64,000 nt of DNA from Piscinibacter aquaticus (lineage in GTDB: Bacteria > Pseudomonadota > Gammaproteobacteria > Burkholderiales > Burkholderiaceae_C), in the NCBI GenBank assembly GCA_007994965.1, contig VOPW01000003.1, positions 1-64,000 of the forward strand, read 5' to 3'. Every line of letters begins with the position of its first letter. The stretch's first letter is position 1. The notes beneath the pieces were generated by a model, which saw nothing but the letters and a program-made list of their open reading frames with translations, searched no databases and was not told the DNA's origin. Made by a program: the position numbers and the translations under genes. Below, piece after piece: positions 18,821 through 28,658 of the stretch.

Positions 18821-19916
18821 GCGCGCGGGCGACGGCCGCGGGCTGGGGTGTCTCGCCCGATCCGCTGCTCAAGGATTCACTGGACCTGTGGTCCTCGCGT
18901 GCGCTTGCCGCCGGACAGCAGCTGGGCGTCTTCGCCGAACTGGGCAGGGGGCCGCGCACCGCCGCGCGGCTGGCGGGCTCGCTCGGGCTGACACCCGACG
19001 CGGCGCGCGACCTGCTCGACGCCCTGCTCGCGCTCGGCTGGCTGCAGCGCGAGGGCGACGATGCACAGGCGGTGTACGTCAGCACACGCGAGGGCGCGCA
19101 CTTCCTCGACCCGCGCAGCCCGGCCTACCTGGGTGACCTGCTGCTGGCGGCGCGCTCGCCGTGGAGCGGCCCGCTCGATGCGGCGCTGGACGACGCGCTG
19201 CGCGCCCCGCCCGGCGAGGCGGCGCCGCCCGTCACCGCCGCCTGGGCGACCGCGCGGCTGCTGATGCGGCAGCGTCTGGCGGTCCTGTACGGCGGGCTGC
19301 TCGCGCGGCACGGCCATCCCGGCCCGGTGCTCGATCTGCACGGCGAAGGCGCACGCCCGGCCTGTGCCTGGGCGGCCCATGCCGGCCGCGACATCATGAT
19401 CACGAGCCTGCAGCCCGCGGCGCAGGTGCCGTCGGCACTGGCGCACGTGCAGGCCTGCGGGCTGGCTGCGCGCGTGCGCGTGCAGCCGGCCGAGCGCGCC
19501 GGCGAGGGCAGCGCCCACGCGCCGCTGCCGGCACTGCCGCCGCACGCCACCGCCGTGCTCAGCCTGCTGCTCGAGCCGGGCGAGGCAGCGCAGCGCCGGG
19601 CGCGCCGGCCCAGGGCGCGGCGGCGCTCGCCCCGGGCGGCTGCCTGCTGGTGCTCGATCACCTCGCCGACGACGCGCGGCGGGCGCATGCGCCCGCCCTC
19701 GTCTTCGGCCCGGCCGGCCGCATGACCGGCCAGAACCGCGGAGCGCTGACCGAGGGCGAACTGCGTGCCGATTGCCGCGCCTGCGGCCTGCACGATGCCG
19801 AGTGCCAGCCCCTGCCCGGCGGCGCCAGCGTGCTGCGTGCCCAGCGGCCCACCTGGTGGACGGAAGTTTCGACGGGACAGCGGGCCGGCGCCCTTCGTAT
19901 CATCTGCCGGCCATGA
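18817..19916 (+). CDS. Methyltransferase-like protein with O-methyltransferase dimerisation domain
   Basis: About 365 aa. The N-terminal part matches the winged-helix dimerisation domain of O-methyltransferases (LDLWSSRALAAGQQLGVFAE, then TPDAARDLLDALLALGWLQR). The C-terminal part is a Rossmann-like domain. Its motif I is degenerate (VLDLHGEGARPACAWAA instead of a Gly-x-Gly-x-Gly loop), so SAM binding is uncertain. The end reads GGCLLVLDHLADDARRAH. A frame change lies near 19605. The start GTG at 18817 and end at 19916 both overlap neighbours by four bases. Confidence 0.65.
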
Positions 19917-20900
19917 GCCGCCCCCGTCGCCCCCACGCGCTGCGCATGGTGCATCGGCCGATGCGGCTGCCCGATCTGCCCGAGGCGCTGGCACTGCTGC
20001 TGCCGGCGCAGGTCAGCACCGATGCGGCCGAGCGTGCCGCGATCGCCGCGCAGTGGCCGGCGCTGCTGGCGCAGCAACCCGCGCTGCAGAGCGGCGTGAT
20101 GGAAGACTGGCGCGGCCCGCGGGGCAGCGCATCCTCGGCTGGGGCGTGTCGGTGCTGCTCTCGCCGGCGCAGGCGCGGGCGCTGCAGCTCGACGGCGAGC
20201 CGGCCGCCTTCCTCGCGCGGCGCGTCTACGGCGAACTGCGTGCCGGGCGGCTGCAGCTGATGGACGACCGCGAACTCGGCCGCTGCAACGCCGCCGGCGA
20301 AGTGATCGGCCCGGTGCTGCACTTCACGCTGCCGCGGATCGACTGGCCGATCCGCAGGTGCACAAGATCGTGGCCTGCGCGCAGGAATCCTTCCGCATGC
20401 ACCACACCGGCTTTCACTGGCAGGCGATCTACCTCGAGAACAGCGCGGCCTTCATGGAAGTGCATCGCGAGAGCGGCTTCGCGCCGCGCCGCTTCGCCGA
20501 CGAGCCCGAGCTGTCGGCGCGACCCGAGACCGAGCGCCCGGTGTTCATGGGCCTCACGCGCGACGAAGCACGGCAGCGCCTGCCCGGCACCACGCTGCGC
20601 AACTGCTTCGAGAGCGAGCCGCCGCGCTTCCGTTTCTCGGCGCAGCAGCGGCGCCTGCTCTGGCTCGCGCTGTTCGACGATGCCGACACCGCGCTGATGC
20701 CCGAGCTCGGCGTCTCGGTGCACGGGCTGAAGAAGCTCTGGCGCGGCATCTACGAACGCGTGGATCTCGTCGAGCCCGGCTTCTTCGGCGACGACGCCGG
20801 CGACGACGAGGGCAAGCGCGGCCCCGAGAAGCGCCGCCCGGTGCTGGCGTATGTGCGCCAGCGGCTCGAAGAACTGCGCCCCTGGCAACCGGCCGGATGA
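19913..20900 (+). CDS. Unknown protein with degenerate LuxR-type HTH, first paralogue
   Basis: About 328 aa, not assigned to a named family. The first about 200 residues (MRLPDLPEALALLLP, then QRILGWGVSVLLS) resemble in pattern a GNAT-like sensor fold. This is an inference. The end holds QRRLLWLALFDDADTALM then LGVSVHGLKKLWRGIYERV, which aligns by pattern with a LuxR HTH whose recognition helix is VSVHGLKKLW. A tail KRGPEKRRPVLAYVRQRLEE follows. Frame changes lie near 20120 and 20355. The start overlaps the methyltransferase stop and the end overlaps the second paralogue, both as ATGA. Confidence 0.6.
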
Positions 20901-21863
20901 GCCGCGAGCGGCCGGTCCCGCGCCTGCGCTGGCGCCCCACGCGCGAGGCGGATCTGCCGCAGTGCTGGCGCTGCTGCCGCCCTTTCTCGGGCTGGACGAC
21001 GACAAGCCGGCGCTGCACGCGCTGTGGCAGCGCCTGCTCGACGAGCCGGCCATCACCACGACGGTGATGGAAGACCTCTCGATGCAGGCGCACGAGCGCG
21101 TGCTCGGCTGGGGCTGCAGCGTGGTGCTGCCCCCGGCCGACGCCGGCGCACTCGGCCTGCTCGGCGATCCGCCCTGCCCGCCGGGGCCGATGGTGGCGCG
21201 GCTGTGTCGCGCGTGGCTGGGCGGCCAACCCCTACCCACCGCGCGCGCACTTGGCGAGGCCAATGCACAAGGTGCGCTGCACCTGCTGAACCTGCACTAC
21301 ACGCAGCGGCCCTCGGACCTCGCCGATCCGCTCGCGCTGGCCGTGCTCGCCGTGGCCAACGACGCCTTCCGCTTCGCGGTCGGCGGATGGCAGCTGGCGG
21401 CGATGCACATGGAGGGCTCCGTGCTCGACCAGCCGATGTTCACCGCGGCCGGCTTCCCGGTGTGCGCCTACGCCGGCAGCGGCCCGTGGAGCACGCTGCC
21501 CGATGACTTGCGCCCGGTGCACTTCGGCATCACGCGCCGCGCCGCGCTGGCCATGCTGCCCGGCACCTCGGTGCGGCAGGCCTTCGACCACTACCCGCCG
21601 CGCTTTCGCCTGTCGCCCTCGCAGCGGCGCCTGCTCTGGCTCGCGCTGTTCGACGACAGCGACGACGCGCTGGGCAGCCGCATGGGCCTGTCGGTGCACG
21701 CACTGAAGAAGCTGTGGCGCGGCATCTACGAACGCATCGAGGACGTGGCGCCGGGCTTCTTCGGCGACGAGGCCGACGACGACGGCAAGCGCGGCCCCGA
21801 GAAGCGCCGCCGGTGCTGGCCTACGTGCGCCAGCGGCCGGAGGAACTGCGCCCCTGGGCCTGA
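20897..21863 (+). CDS. Unknown protein with degenerate LuxR-type HTH, second paralogue
   Basis: About 321 aa, a tandem duplicate of the preceding protein. It shares the N-terminal pattern (RWRPTREADLPQC, then ERVLGWGCSVVLP). It also shares the HTH (QRRLLWLALFDDSDDALGSR, LSVHALKKLWRGIYERI) and the tail (GFFGDEADDDGKRGPEKRR). The middle differs more, as expected if the sensor part has diverged. Frame changes lie near 20960 and 21810; repair gives the end YVRQRPEELRPWA. It is the last gene of the overlapping block. Confidence 0.6.
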
Positions 21864-21980
21864 GCCGGGCGCGCGGGCCACGCGGTGCGTGGCTCCTGCA
21901 TGCGCCACCCGGGCGATGCGCCCGCACCCGCCCCCGCGAGAAGCTGTCGGTCTTCCAGACTCACAGCCCCGAGGGAGCCC

Positions 21981-23468
21981 ATGACCTTGCACACCGCCCT
22001 GGCCGCGCTGGCCGCCGCCTTCGTGATCACCGCCTGCGGTGGCGGCGGCAGCGGCAGCAGTGATGCTGCCGTTCCCGAAGCCACCGCCGTCGGACAGCCG
22101 ATCGCCGAGGCCACGAGTGCCGTGATCGGCAGCGCCGGCGGCATGCTGCACAGCGCCGACGGCAGCGTCAGCGTCGAGGTCCCCGCCGGCGCCCTCGCAC
22201 GCGACGAGACGATCACGCTGCAGGAGATCAGCCACCAGAACCACGGCGCGCCGGGCCGCGCCTGGCGCATCGGGCCGGCCACGTTGACGCCCGCCGTGCC
22301 GCTCACGCTGAGGCTGCGCTACGACGACATCGACGTGCAGGGCACCGATGCGAGCGAGTTGCGCCTCGCCTACCAGGATGCGCAGCGGCGCTGGATCGTG
22401 CCCACCTCGCCCTCGCTCGACACCGGCTCCCGCACGCTGACGGTGTCGACGCGCCGCCTGGGCGACTGGTCGCGCTTCGCGAGGCTCTCGCTCTCGCCGA
22501 GCGCCGCGACGGTGAAGGTCGGCCAGCCGCTCGCGCTGAAGGTGCTGCGCTGCGAGGTGGTCGACTTCGACGCCGGTGCCGAGGGCAGCGACCCGCAGCT
22601 GGTGAAGGACTGCCAGCCCGACCCCTCGGTGAAGACGAACGGCCCGCGCGTGAACAGCATGGCCGGCGGCAACGCCACCGTCGGCACCGCGGTGTGGCCG
22701 GATCCGCAGCGCGCCGAGTATCTCTACACCGCGCCGGCCAGCGTGCCGTCGCCGCGCACCGTGGCGCTGTCGGTCGAGACGCTGCTCAGCGCCAGCCCCG
22801 GCAGCCCGGCGAGCACCTTGCTGGTCAGCAACATCACGATCGAAGGCGAAGACGGCTGCGCCTGGGTGCAGAACGTCGATGCGTTCGACTACGACGTGCG
22901 CGTGGCCGCCTTCACCGTGCGTGCGGCGGAGGGCCACGCCCGCTACGAAGGCACGGGCAAGCTCGAAGCCGCCGGGCGGCTGCAGCGCATCAGCGCGCCC
23001 GGCCTCCCGGTGGTGGTGTTCAGCAGCTTCGGCCAGAGCGCCAACGGCCTCGTGAACGTGCACGGCACGCTGCAGGTCGACGACCCCGCCGAGCCCTACA
23101 CGCAGACCTACGCGGCCAGCGGTGCCCCATCCGGACTCGGCGAGCAGGTGCCGCCGGCACTGCTGGTGCTGAGCGTCGATGCGCGCAGCTGCACCTACGC
23201 CTTCGCCGGCAGCGCGATGACGCACGGCAGCGTGCAAGGCGGCCCGGGCGCGAGCAGCGACGCGGTGCTGACGCCGGGTGAGCTGCACTTCAAGGACATG
23301 CCGCTGCCCACCGGCAGCTCGCGGGTCATCGCCGTCGATGCGCTCGACGCGCCCTTCCAGCTCGACACCGAGAGCAACGGCTTCGCGCCCTGGAGCAGCC
23401 TGCTGCCGCTGCCGTTCGAGCCGGGCAGCACGCGGGTGAGCTGGCGGCTGAGCCCGGCGACGCCGTGA
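21981..23468 (+). CDS. Exported lipoprotein with ZU5-like domain
   Basis: A 495-aa intact frame. It has a lipoprotein signal with lipobox ITAC (Cys19), then a Gly/Ser linker. Next is a ZU5-like beta domain (AVIGSAGGMLHSADGSVSVE, then VPAGALARDETITLQEI). The remainder is beta-rich without a recognised catalytic site. It should be anchored in the outer or inner membrane, facing the periplasm or surface. The ATG at 21981 follows GAGGGA at a good distance. No partner gene is evident; the riboswitch gene downstream is a separate unit. Confidence 0.8.
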   Translation: MTLHTALAALAAAFVITACGGGGSGSSDAAVPEATAVGQPIAEATSAVIGSAGGMLHSADGSVSVEVPAGALARDETITLQEISHQNHGAPGRAWRIGPATLTPAVPLTLRLRYDDIDVQGTDASELRLAYQDAQRRWIVPTSPSLDTGSRTLTVSTRRLGDWSRFARLSLSPSAATVKVGQPLALKVLRCEVVDFDAGAEGSDPQLVKDCQPDPSVKTNGPRVNSMAGGNATVGTAVWPDPQRAEYLYTAPASVPSPRTVALSVETLLSASPGSPASTLLVSNITIEGEDGCAWVQNVDAFDYDVRVAAFTVRAAEGHARYEGTGKLEAAGRLQRISAPGLPVVVFSSFGQSANGLVNVHGTLQVDDPAEPYTQTYAASGAPSGLGEQVPPALLVLSVDARSCTYAFAGSAMTHGSVQGGPGASSDAVLTPGELHFKDMPLPTGSSRVIAVDALDAPFQLDTESNGFAPWSSLLPLPFEPGSTRVSWRLSPATP

Positions 23469-23522
23469 CGCAGGCGGCACGGGACCTTCGCGAACTGAGA
23501 GCTTAGAATCTCGCTCGTTCGT

Positions 23523-23662
23523 CATTGGGGAGTAGCCGCCCTGCACCCTGCAGGGGCCCGCGTCAACACACTTGGCCTTCCGGCCATGGCGCGGGCAGCT
23601 TCCAGGCTGGCAAGACCTTTGACCGCACGCCTCCGGACAGGGCCGGGGATGCCGTGCGGTCT
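23523..23662 (+). ncRNA. yybP-ykoY manganese riboswitch
   Basis: The conserved pieces appear in order: GGGGAGTAGCC at the 5' end, GTCAACACACTTGGCC in the middle, and GGCAAGACCTTTGACCG near the 3' half. GACCGCAC (23621-23628) pairs exactly with GTGCGGTC (23654-23661) to close the last stem. A TAGAAT sequence at 23504-23509 could be the -10 element. In this family Mn2+ binding in the loop bearing the conserved purines turns on the downstream exporter. The riboswitch ends about 33 bases before the GTG of the GDT1-family gene, near its ribosome-binding site. Confidence 0.9.
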
Positions 23663-23694
23663 CTGGTTTTCCGCCGGCCCTTGGAGAGACTCCC

Positions 23695-24267
23695 GTGGAA
23701 GCATTCCTCGTATCGACCGGTGTCGTGGCGCTCGGCGAGATGGGCGACAAGACCCAGCTCCTGGCCATCGTGCTGGCCGCTGCATTCCGCAGACCCTGGC
23801 CCATCGTGGCGGGCATCTTTGTCGCGACCGTCGTCAATCACGCGGCCGCCGGGGCGGTCGGCGGATGGGTGGCCCACGCGCTCGGCCCCGACGTGCTGCG
23901 CTGGGTGATCGGCGTGTCCTTCCTGGCGATGGCCGGCTGGATGCTGATTCCTGACAAGATCGACGAAGAGAGCGCGGGCGGCCAGCGCCGCTTCGGCGTC
24001 TTCGGCACGACCGTGGTCGCCTTCTTCCTTGCCGAGATGGGCGACAAGACCCAGATCGCCACGGTGGCCCTGGCCGCGCGCTACCCCGAGGTGGTGCAGG
24101 TCGTCATGGGCACGACCTTCGGCATGATGCTGGCCAACGTTCCCGCCGTGTTCCTGGGCGACAGGATCGCGCAGAAGGTGTCGATGCAGTGGGTGCATGG
24201 CATCGCCGCGGTGATCTTCGCGATCCTCGGCGTGCTGACGCTCTTCAACGTCGGCAAGCTGTTCTGA
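23695..24267 (+). CDS. TMEM165/GDT1-family (UPF0016) manganese exporter
   Basis: A 190-aa inner-membrane protein with six predicted helices arranged as two repeats. Each repeat carries the signature acidic motif (GEMGDKTQLLAIVLA near residue 15 and AEMGDKTQIATVALA near residue 115). Characterised bacterial relatives (MneA) export Mn2+. The start is a GTG at 23695 behind GGAGAG. The upstream yybP-ykoY riboswitch gives direct support for Mn2+-induced expression. Confidence 0.92.
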   Translation: MEAFLVSTGVVALGEMGDKTQLLAIVLAAAFRRPWPIVAGIFVATVVNHAAAGAVGGWVAHALGPDVLRWVIGVSFLAMAGWMLIPDKIDEESAGGQRRFGVFGTTVVAFFLAEMGDKTQIATVALAARYPEVVQVVMGTTFGMMLANVPAVFLGDRIAQKVSMQWVHGIAAVIFAILGVLTLFNVGKLF

Positions 24268-24411
24268 GGAGATCGTGCACTCGCCGATCGAGATTCACTG
24301 CCGTGGGTGGCCGCGGTCCCGGCGCTGCGCTCGTGCAACACGCGTGCCTCGCGCGGGCTGAGAATACGCGGCCCGGCCACTCGGTGCCGATGACCCACCT
24401 GATCCGCTGCG

Positions 24412-25311
24412 ATGGCTGACATCCCCAAGACTCCCGAGACCGCTCCGATCCCGACGCCCGACGCGACGACAGGCACGCCGACCGAGGCGGTCGCCGCGCC
24501 ACTCGCGGCCGAAGGCGCACCGGCACCGCCGCCCGGACCCAGCGTGGCCGACACCGCGCGGCTGCTCGCCGAGCGCTTCCCGGCGCTGTTCGGTGCGGGC
24601 GTGATCAAGCCGATCAAGCTTCGCATCCAGGCCGACATCCATGAACGCGCGCCGGGCGTCTTCTCCAAGAAGGCACTCTCGCTCTTCCTGCAGCGCCACA
24701 CCACCGCAACCGCCTACCTGCGCGCTCTGGTGGCCGAGGGCGCGACACGCACCGACCTCGACGGCCAGCCGGCCGGCGAGATCGCCGCCGAACACCGCGA
24801 TGCTGCCGGCGCCGAACTCGAGCGGCGCCGTGCCATCGTCGAAGCCAAGAAGCAGGCAGCGCGCGAGGCGGCCCGGGCTGCACGCCAGGGCGGGCGGCAG
24901 GATGCGGGCCCGGAGCAGCCTGCGGCGTCATCAAGCCGACCGGACCGCGCGCCGCGACCGCCGCGGCCTGACCCAGGGCCGCGGCGCGCTCGCCCGCCCC
25001 AGGCTGGCGCACCGCGCGGCCCAGGCCGTCGCGGCAACAGCCACGCAGAGGCGCCTCGGCGCCGGCACGAGCCACTGCCCGCGCGCAAGCCGAACCAGGC
25101 CCCTGAGATGGACTCCTCGAGCGCATCGACCCTGCCGCTGACTCCCGAGCAGGCTGCCGAGGCCGAGGCTCGCCGGCAGCGCGCATTGCTGCTGCGCAGC
25201 TTCGAGCAGAGCCCGCTGTCGAAGGCGAACTTCGGGGCCTTGAAGGGCTTGAGCGAGGAGGCCCTGGACGCGCTTCTGACGCGGGCACGACAGGAGCGCG
25301 GCTCGCGGTGA
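24412..25311 (+). CDS. proQ: ProQ/FinO-domain RNA chaperone with long basic tail
   Basis: A 299-aa protein. A Pro/Ala-rich N-terminal segment of about 45 residues precedes the ProQ/FinO domain (LLAERFPALFGAGVIKPIKL, then VFSKKALSLFLQRHTTATAY). The domain binds structured RNA such as sRNAs and mRNA 3' ends. Residues about 140-235 are Arg/Pro-rich and low complexity, and the C-terminus ends with a short helix pair (LRSFEQSPLSKANFGALKGL). Part of the basic stretch might come from a compensated frameshift, but the frame stays open. Such extended C-termini occur in betaproteobacterial ProQ. Confidence 0.88.
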   Translation: MADIPKTPETAPIPTPDATTGTPTEAVAAPLAAEGAPAPPPGPSVADTARLLAERFPALFGAGVIKPIKLRIQADIHERAPGVFSKKALSLFLQRHTTATAYLRALVAEGATRTDLDGQPAGEIAAEHRDAAGAELERRRAIVEAKKQAAREAARAARQGGRQDAGPEQPAASSSRPDRAPRPPRPDPGPRRARPPQAGAPRGPGRRGNSHAEAPRRRHEPLPARKPNQAPEMDSSSASTLPLTPEQAAEAEARRQRALLLRSFEQSPLSKANFGALKGLSEEALDALLTRARQERGSR

Positions 25312-25823
25312 TGGCTCTTGGCGCCGCGGGCGTCGGACCCGTCCGCCGCCCAGCGCGCTATCGCCGGGTGCAGCGAAGCCTGCTGGTGCTCCTGGAAGGC
25401 ATTCGCGCTTTGCTTCGGAGGTATTGACGCCACCGTTGGTGCCGATGCGGAGATGGGCAACTGCCGGTGCGGAGTGGCTACTGTCCGAGCGGAGTCAACG
25501 CGATGGCGGGCTGCTCTCGGCCATGAACCGTCCTTCACGGCGCGCTCGAAAAATCCGCCTCGGCATGGTGTCGAAAGTCAGGTTTCTGGCGACGAATCTG
25601 GACGGCTCGTTGGCTCAGGTGAGCCACAAGACGTCTTGGCCGCCGCGCTCGAGATTCTTGCCGTCCATCTGTGCGAGCGACCGGTTTCCCGGCATGCCGC
25701 GACCACCGCTGCCAGTTGCCCACCTCCCGATGTTTGCTTGCCGTCCCTGCCTCCGGCGCGGCAAGATGAAGGCCTTCGGCCCGAGGCCTCGCAAACGCAA
25801 ACGACCTACGACAGGATCGGCAG
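25312..25823. other. About 510 bases without a recognisable gene
   Basis: Between the proQ stop and the next credible start, several overlapping open frames exist on both strands but none has a recognisable domain or signal peptide. Base composition starts to drop here relative to the flanks. It may be the left part of an accessory insertion or decayed coding sequence. Confidence 0.5.
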
Positions 25824-26731
25824 ATGGTGATAAAAGGAAGCAGGGTAGTGCTGGGCTCCCTCCCTGTGCGGCTGGCGGCCATGCTACTTGTCGCCGGAAT
25901 GAGTTCGGTGGCCTGGGCCGCAGAGGATGCCCTTGACCGAGCGCTGGCAGAAGCGCTGCGTGCACTCGAGGAAGACAGTCGGTCGTTCCCAGCTTTTGAC
26001 GAGTTGTCTGAGCGCCTCAAGCGGCCACCAATGCTCAAGGCCTTTGGGGCCTTCATGTCGATGCCGTCGCTTGAGTTTCTGCCGGAGATGGCACGCAACG
26101 CCGCAAGGGCGGTACCAGGGGCGGCCGCCCAACTGCGAACCAAAAGTGCCGAGGCTGCAAGCTTGGTGCCTCGACTGAACAGGATCGCAAACGAGGCGGA
26201 GACGCTCTACAAGCAGATCCAGGCCCGACCAAGTGAAGGGCGCCCGTACCTTCAGTGGCGGGCGCCGGGTCAGTTGGGCCAAATAGAGAGCATGGCGAAG
26301 CGGGCCAACGACGGCGACAGGAAGGCCGAATCTGAGTTGCTGCAAATCATCCGGGCCACGCAGACGCAAGGCTTGATGCCGCAGGTGCTGAGGCTCGCCA
26401 CCCAGTGGTATGCGCTGGGCATTGACGTCTTTTGGTGTGGGAGCCGGCCAACCAGAACCCAGTCTCAGATGCAATGACCACGACGCCTCGCATCGCGCGT
26501 ACTAAGGCCGCATTCGATCGTGCCATTGATAAGTCCCGCGAGGAAGACGCGGTGTGGGCACGCAAGCGTGCCGCACGCATCGAACGCCAAGATGCAGAAC
26601 GTGGCTCGGCGGCGGCGTTCCGGCGAGACACGTGTATCGCGGCGGCGCAGAGCAATCCGCCGTGCATCGAGAGGAACCAGTACAACATGTGCGAAAAATG
26701 GGGCGCTGCCGACACCAGCCACTGCGAATAG
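25824..26731 (+). CDS. Exported Cys-containing protein of unknown function, frameshifted
   Basis: Two adjoining frames give one protein of about 302 aa if one T is added to the T run at 26430-26433 (reading DVFLVWEPANQNP). It begins with a clear signal peptide (VRLAAMLLVAGMSSVAWA, cleavage near AWA-AE). A helical region follows (LDRALAEALRALEEDSRSF, then EMARNAARAVPGAAAQL). The C-terminus has four Cys residues (DTCIAAAQ, PPCIERNQ, NMCEKW, SHCE) that could form disulfides in the periplasm. Gene composition is less GC-rich than its neighbours. No family recognised. Confidence 0.55.
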
Positions 26732-27245
26732 AGTCAAGGGCTGCGGCTTGGACGGCGTTCAATGCACGACCATCCGGCGCACTTGAGCTGTGGCGCCAGC
26801 AATCCACTCCTGCGGGCGTGCGCTATGTCGGTTTCAACATCCGCAAAGGAAACAACCGACAGGGGTCGGGCGTCTTCGGACTGGTGCCGGGGCAAGCTGA
26901 CCATCGGCCTCGCCGATCGGGCTGTTGAGCCGCAGCTCGGTAGCGATCACCCGCAGCCTTCTCAGCCGTCCGCCACAACCCGCCCCGACCCACCAATCCT
27001 CAACCACTGAACGACCTGAAGGAGAAGCGAGACAAGGTGCTTCGCGGCGCACAGCAGAGTGAGCGGTGAAACGACAACCCGCCGAAGATATGGCCGCTCT
27101 GCAGCGGGGGCAGTCTTTCATGCAGTGCTCAGTGCTTCGCACGCGGTAGTGACCGCTGTGCATCGATTGCGGCCAGCCAACCGACACACTCGAACCCCCG
27201 ACTTGACTCCGAAGCAGACCGTTGCCTGCAAGTGCCCGACCGATC
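26732..27245. other. About 510 bases of lower-GC sequence without a recognisable gene
   Basis: Open frames on both strands here have no recognisable domain, and several contain the scattered Cys/Arg composition typical of non-coding frames. The segment follows the Cys-rich exported protein and precedes a conserved hypothetical gene in normal high-GC sequence. It is probably the right part of the same accessory patch, or remnant DNA. Confidence 0.45.
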
Positions 27246-27556
27246 TCACACCTCGCTCTCTCCAAACATGGTCAGGAACGGGTCGACGAATTCCTGGGAG
27301 GCGCTGATGTTCAACGTCACCGTGATCCACCCGCCTGTTTCATGCTGGATCAGCAGTTCGTCGTCCCAGGCATGACCGTCCTCCACCGGCCCCTGGCGGC
27401 CGGCGAACCCGCATGCGCCCAGGCCCTCACCTGCTCCACCTCCCCCATCACGGCCGCATGCTCCTTCTCCCGCGTCGAGGCCACGGCCTCCAGCGTGAAG
27501 ATGCCGTCGGAGCTGTCGGAGTGATCGAAGGCGAGATACCGAAGCGGTGAAGCCAT
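27246..27556 (-). CDS. Conserved hypothetical protein, frameshifted
   Basis: About 103 aa. The N-terminus reads MASPLRYLAFDHSDSSDGIF, then TLEAVASTREKEHAAVMGEV. After a frame change near 27410 it continues GPVEDGHAWDDELLIQHETG and ends ITVTLNISASQEFVDPFLTM. From memory this matches a small conserved family in Burkholderiales without assigned function. The two halves lie in different frames, but both fit that family. It follows the OsmC pair on the same strand and may share its transcript. Confidence 0.55.
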
Positions 27557-27645
27557 GGGGTGAGATACGGTCAAGGCTCAGCGGTGAAGTCCAGACAAGA
27601 AGTGCTCGGGACTGGCGGTGTGCCCAACGCAACAGCCTCTCGGCG

Positions 27646-28160
27646 TCAGGCGATGTCGATCTCGACATGCGAGGGCACCGCCCGGCGAATGGCATCGCCC
27701 ACGGGTGAATGCCGCTCGCCCCCGCGACGATCTCGCGCAGTTGTTCGGCGGGGGTGTCGTCGGCCGCGATGCGCACGCGGATGCGCATGCTCAGCGGCCC
27801 AGGCGGCACGCCCTCGCCGAGGCCCAGGATGCCGCGATCGTCGGACTCGCTGTCCACGGTGACTTCCAGCGTACTCAGCGCGATGCCCAGCTGCGCGGCG
27901 CGCATCGCGATGACGGTGGCATCGCACGCGGCCAGCGCGGCGCGCAGGTGCCAGCCGGGCGTCGGCGCGCTGGCCTCGCCGCCGATGCCCTTGGGCATGT
28001 CGCTGACCAGCGTCTCGCCGCGTGGGCCGCTGACCTTGCAGCGCAAGCCTTGCTCGACGACGGCGGTGGCGGCCCGGTCGGTGGATCGTGCCTTCTCCGG
28101 ATGCTCGCCGAAGTACTTCGCCACGCCCTCGATGGACTGCCGGATGTGGGCCTGTGTCAT
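27646..28160 (-). CDS. OsmC-family protein, second of a pair
   Basis: About 171 aa. The family core reads DMPKGIGGEASAPTPGWHLR, then AALAACDATVIAMRAAQLGI (the Cys-bearing helix) and RVRIAADDTPAEQLREIV. Adding one base at 27711-27712 restores the C-terminus (HPVGDAIRR to VEIDIA). OsmC proteins reduce organic hydroperoxides through two Cys residues or act as related thiol proteins; here the helix Cys is visible. The ATG at 28160 overlaps the stop of the first OsmC gene (ATGA). Confidence 0.82.
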
Positions 28161-28579
28161 GCGACGCTCCCGTCGGTGGACGACCACGGCTCGCGCGCGA
28201 CAGCCGCGCCCGAGCGGATCGTGTTGTGCACTTCGGCCACGGCGTCGGTCTCGCGCAGCAGCCGGGCGATCTCAAGTTCGTCGGCATCGGCGCTGACGCG
28301 GGCCCGGTAGCGGATGTTCGTGGCGGCGAGGCCGACCCCTCGAACTCGGCGCTCGCCTCGACTTCGACGGCCTCCAGCCGGATGTTCAGGCGCTTCGCTT
28401 CGCGATGGAGATCGTTGCAGTAGCAGGTGGCCAGCGCGAGCATGAGGAACTCTCCGCCGTTCACGGAAGAGCCGGGCCCGTCAGACCGGGGGAACGCAGA
28501 GCGTCTTGGCCTTGCCGGCCGTGGCCAGCGACACACGATGGTCCGAGGCGGTATGGGTGACGTGCGCCGAGATCAACAT
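28157..28579 (-). CDS. OsmC-family protein, first of a pair
   Basis: About 140 aa. It starts MLISAHVTHTASDHRVSLAT, then SVNGGEFLMLALATCYCNDL (two Cys in the active helix) and KRLNIRLEAVEVEASAEFEG. Frame changes lie near 28495 and at the four-C run 28336-28339, where one more base gives GVGLAATNIR. It is the short OsmC type. The overlap with the next OsmC gene suggests coordinated synthesis of two related thiol peroxidase-like proteins. Confidence 0.8.
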
Positions 28580-28658
28580 CACGGTCCTCCGGTTCGAATC
28601 GCGGGCGCGTGCCCACGGAAGCGCCATGCTGCCAGAGCGCGGGCACGCGCCCCATCGT

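Noticed and set aside
21726..23837. 703-aa open frame on the minus strand opposite the lipoprotein gene
   Set aside because: Composition is Arg/Gly/His-rich without any domain, and it is antisense to an intact lipoprotein with signal and lipobox. It is a shadow typical of very GC-rich DNA.
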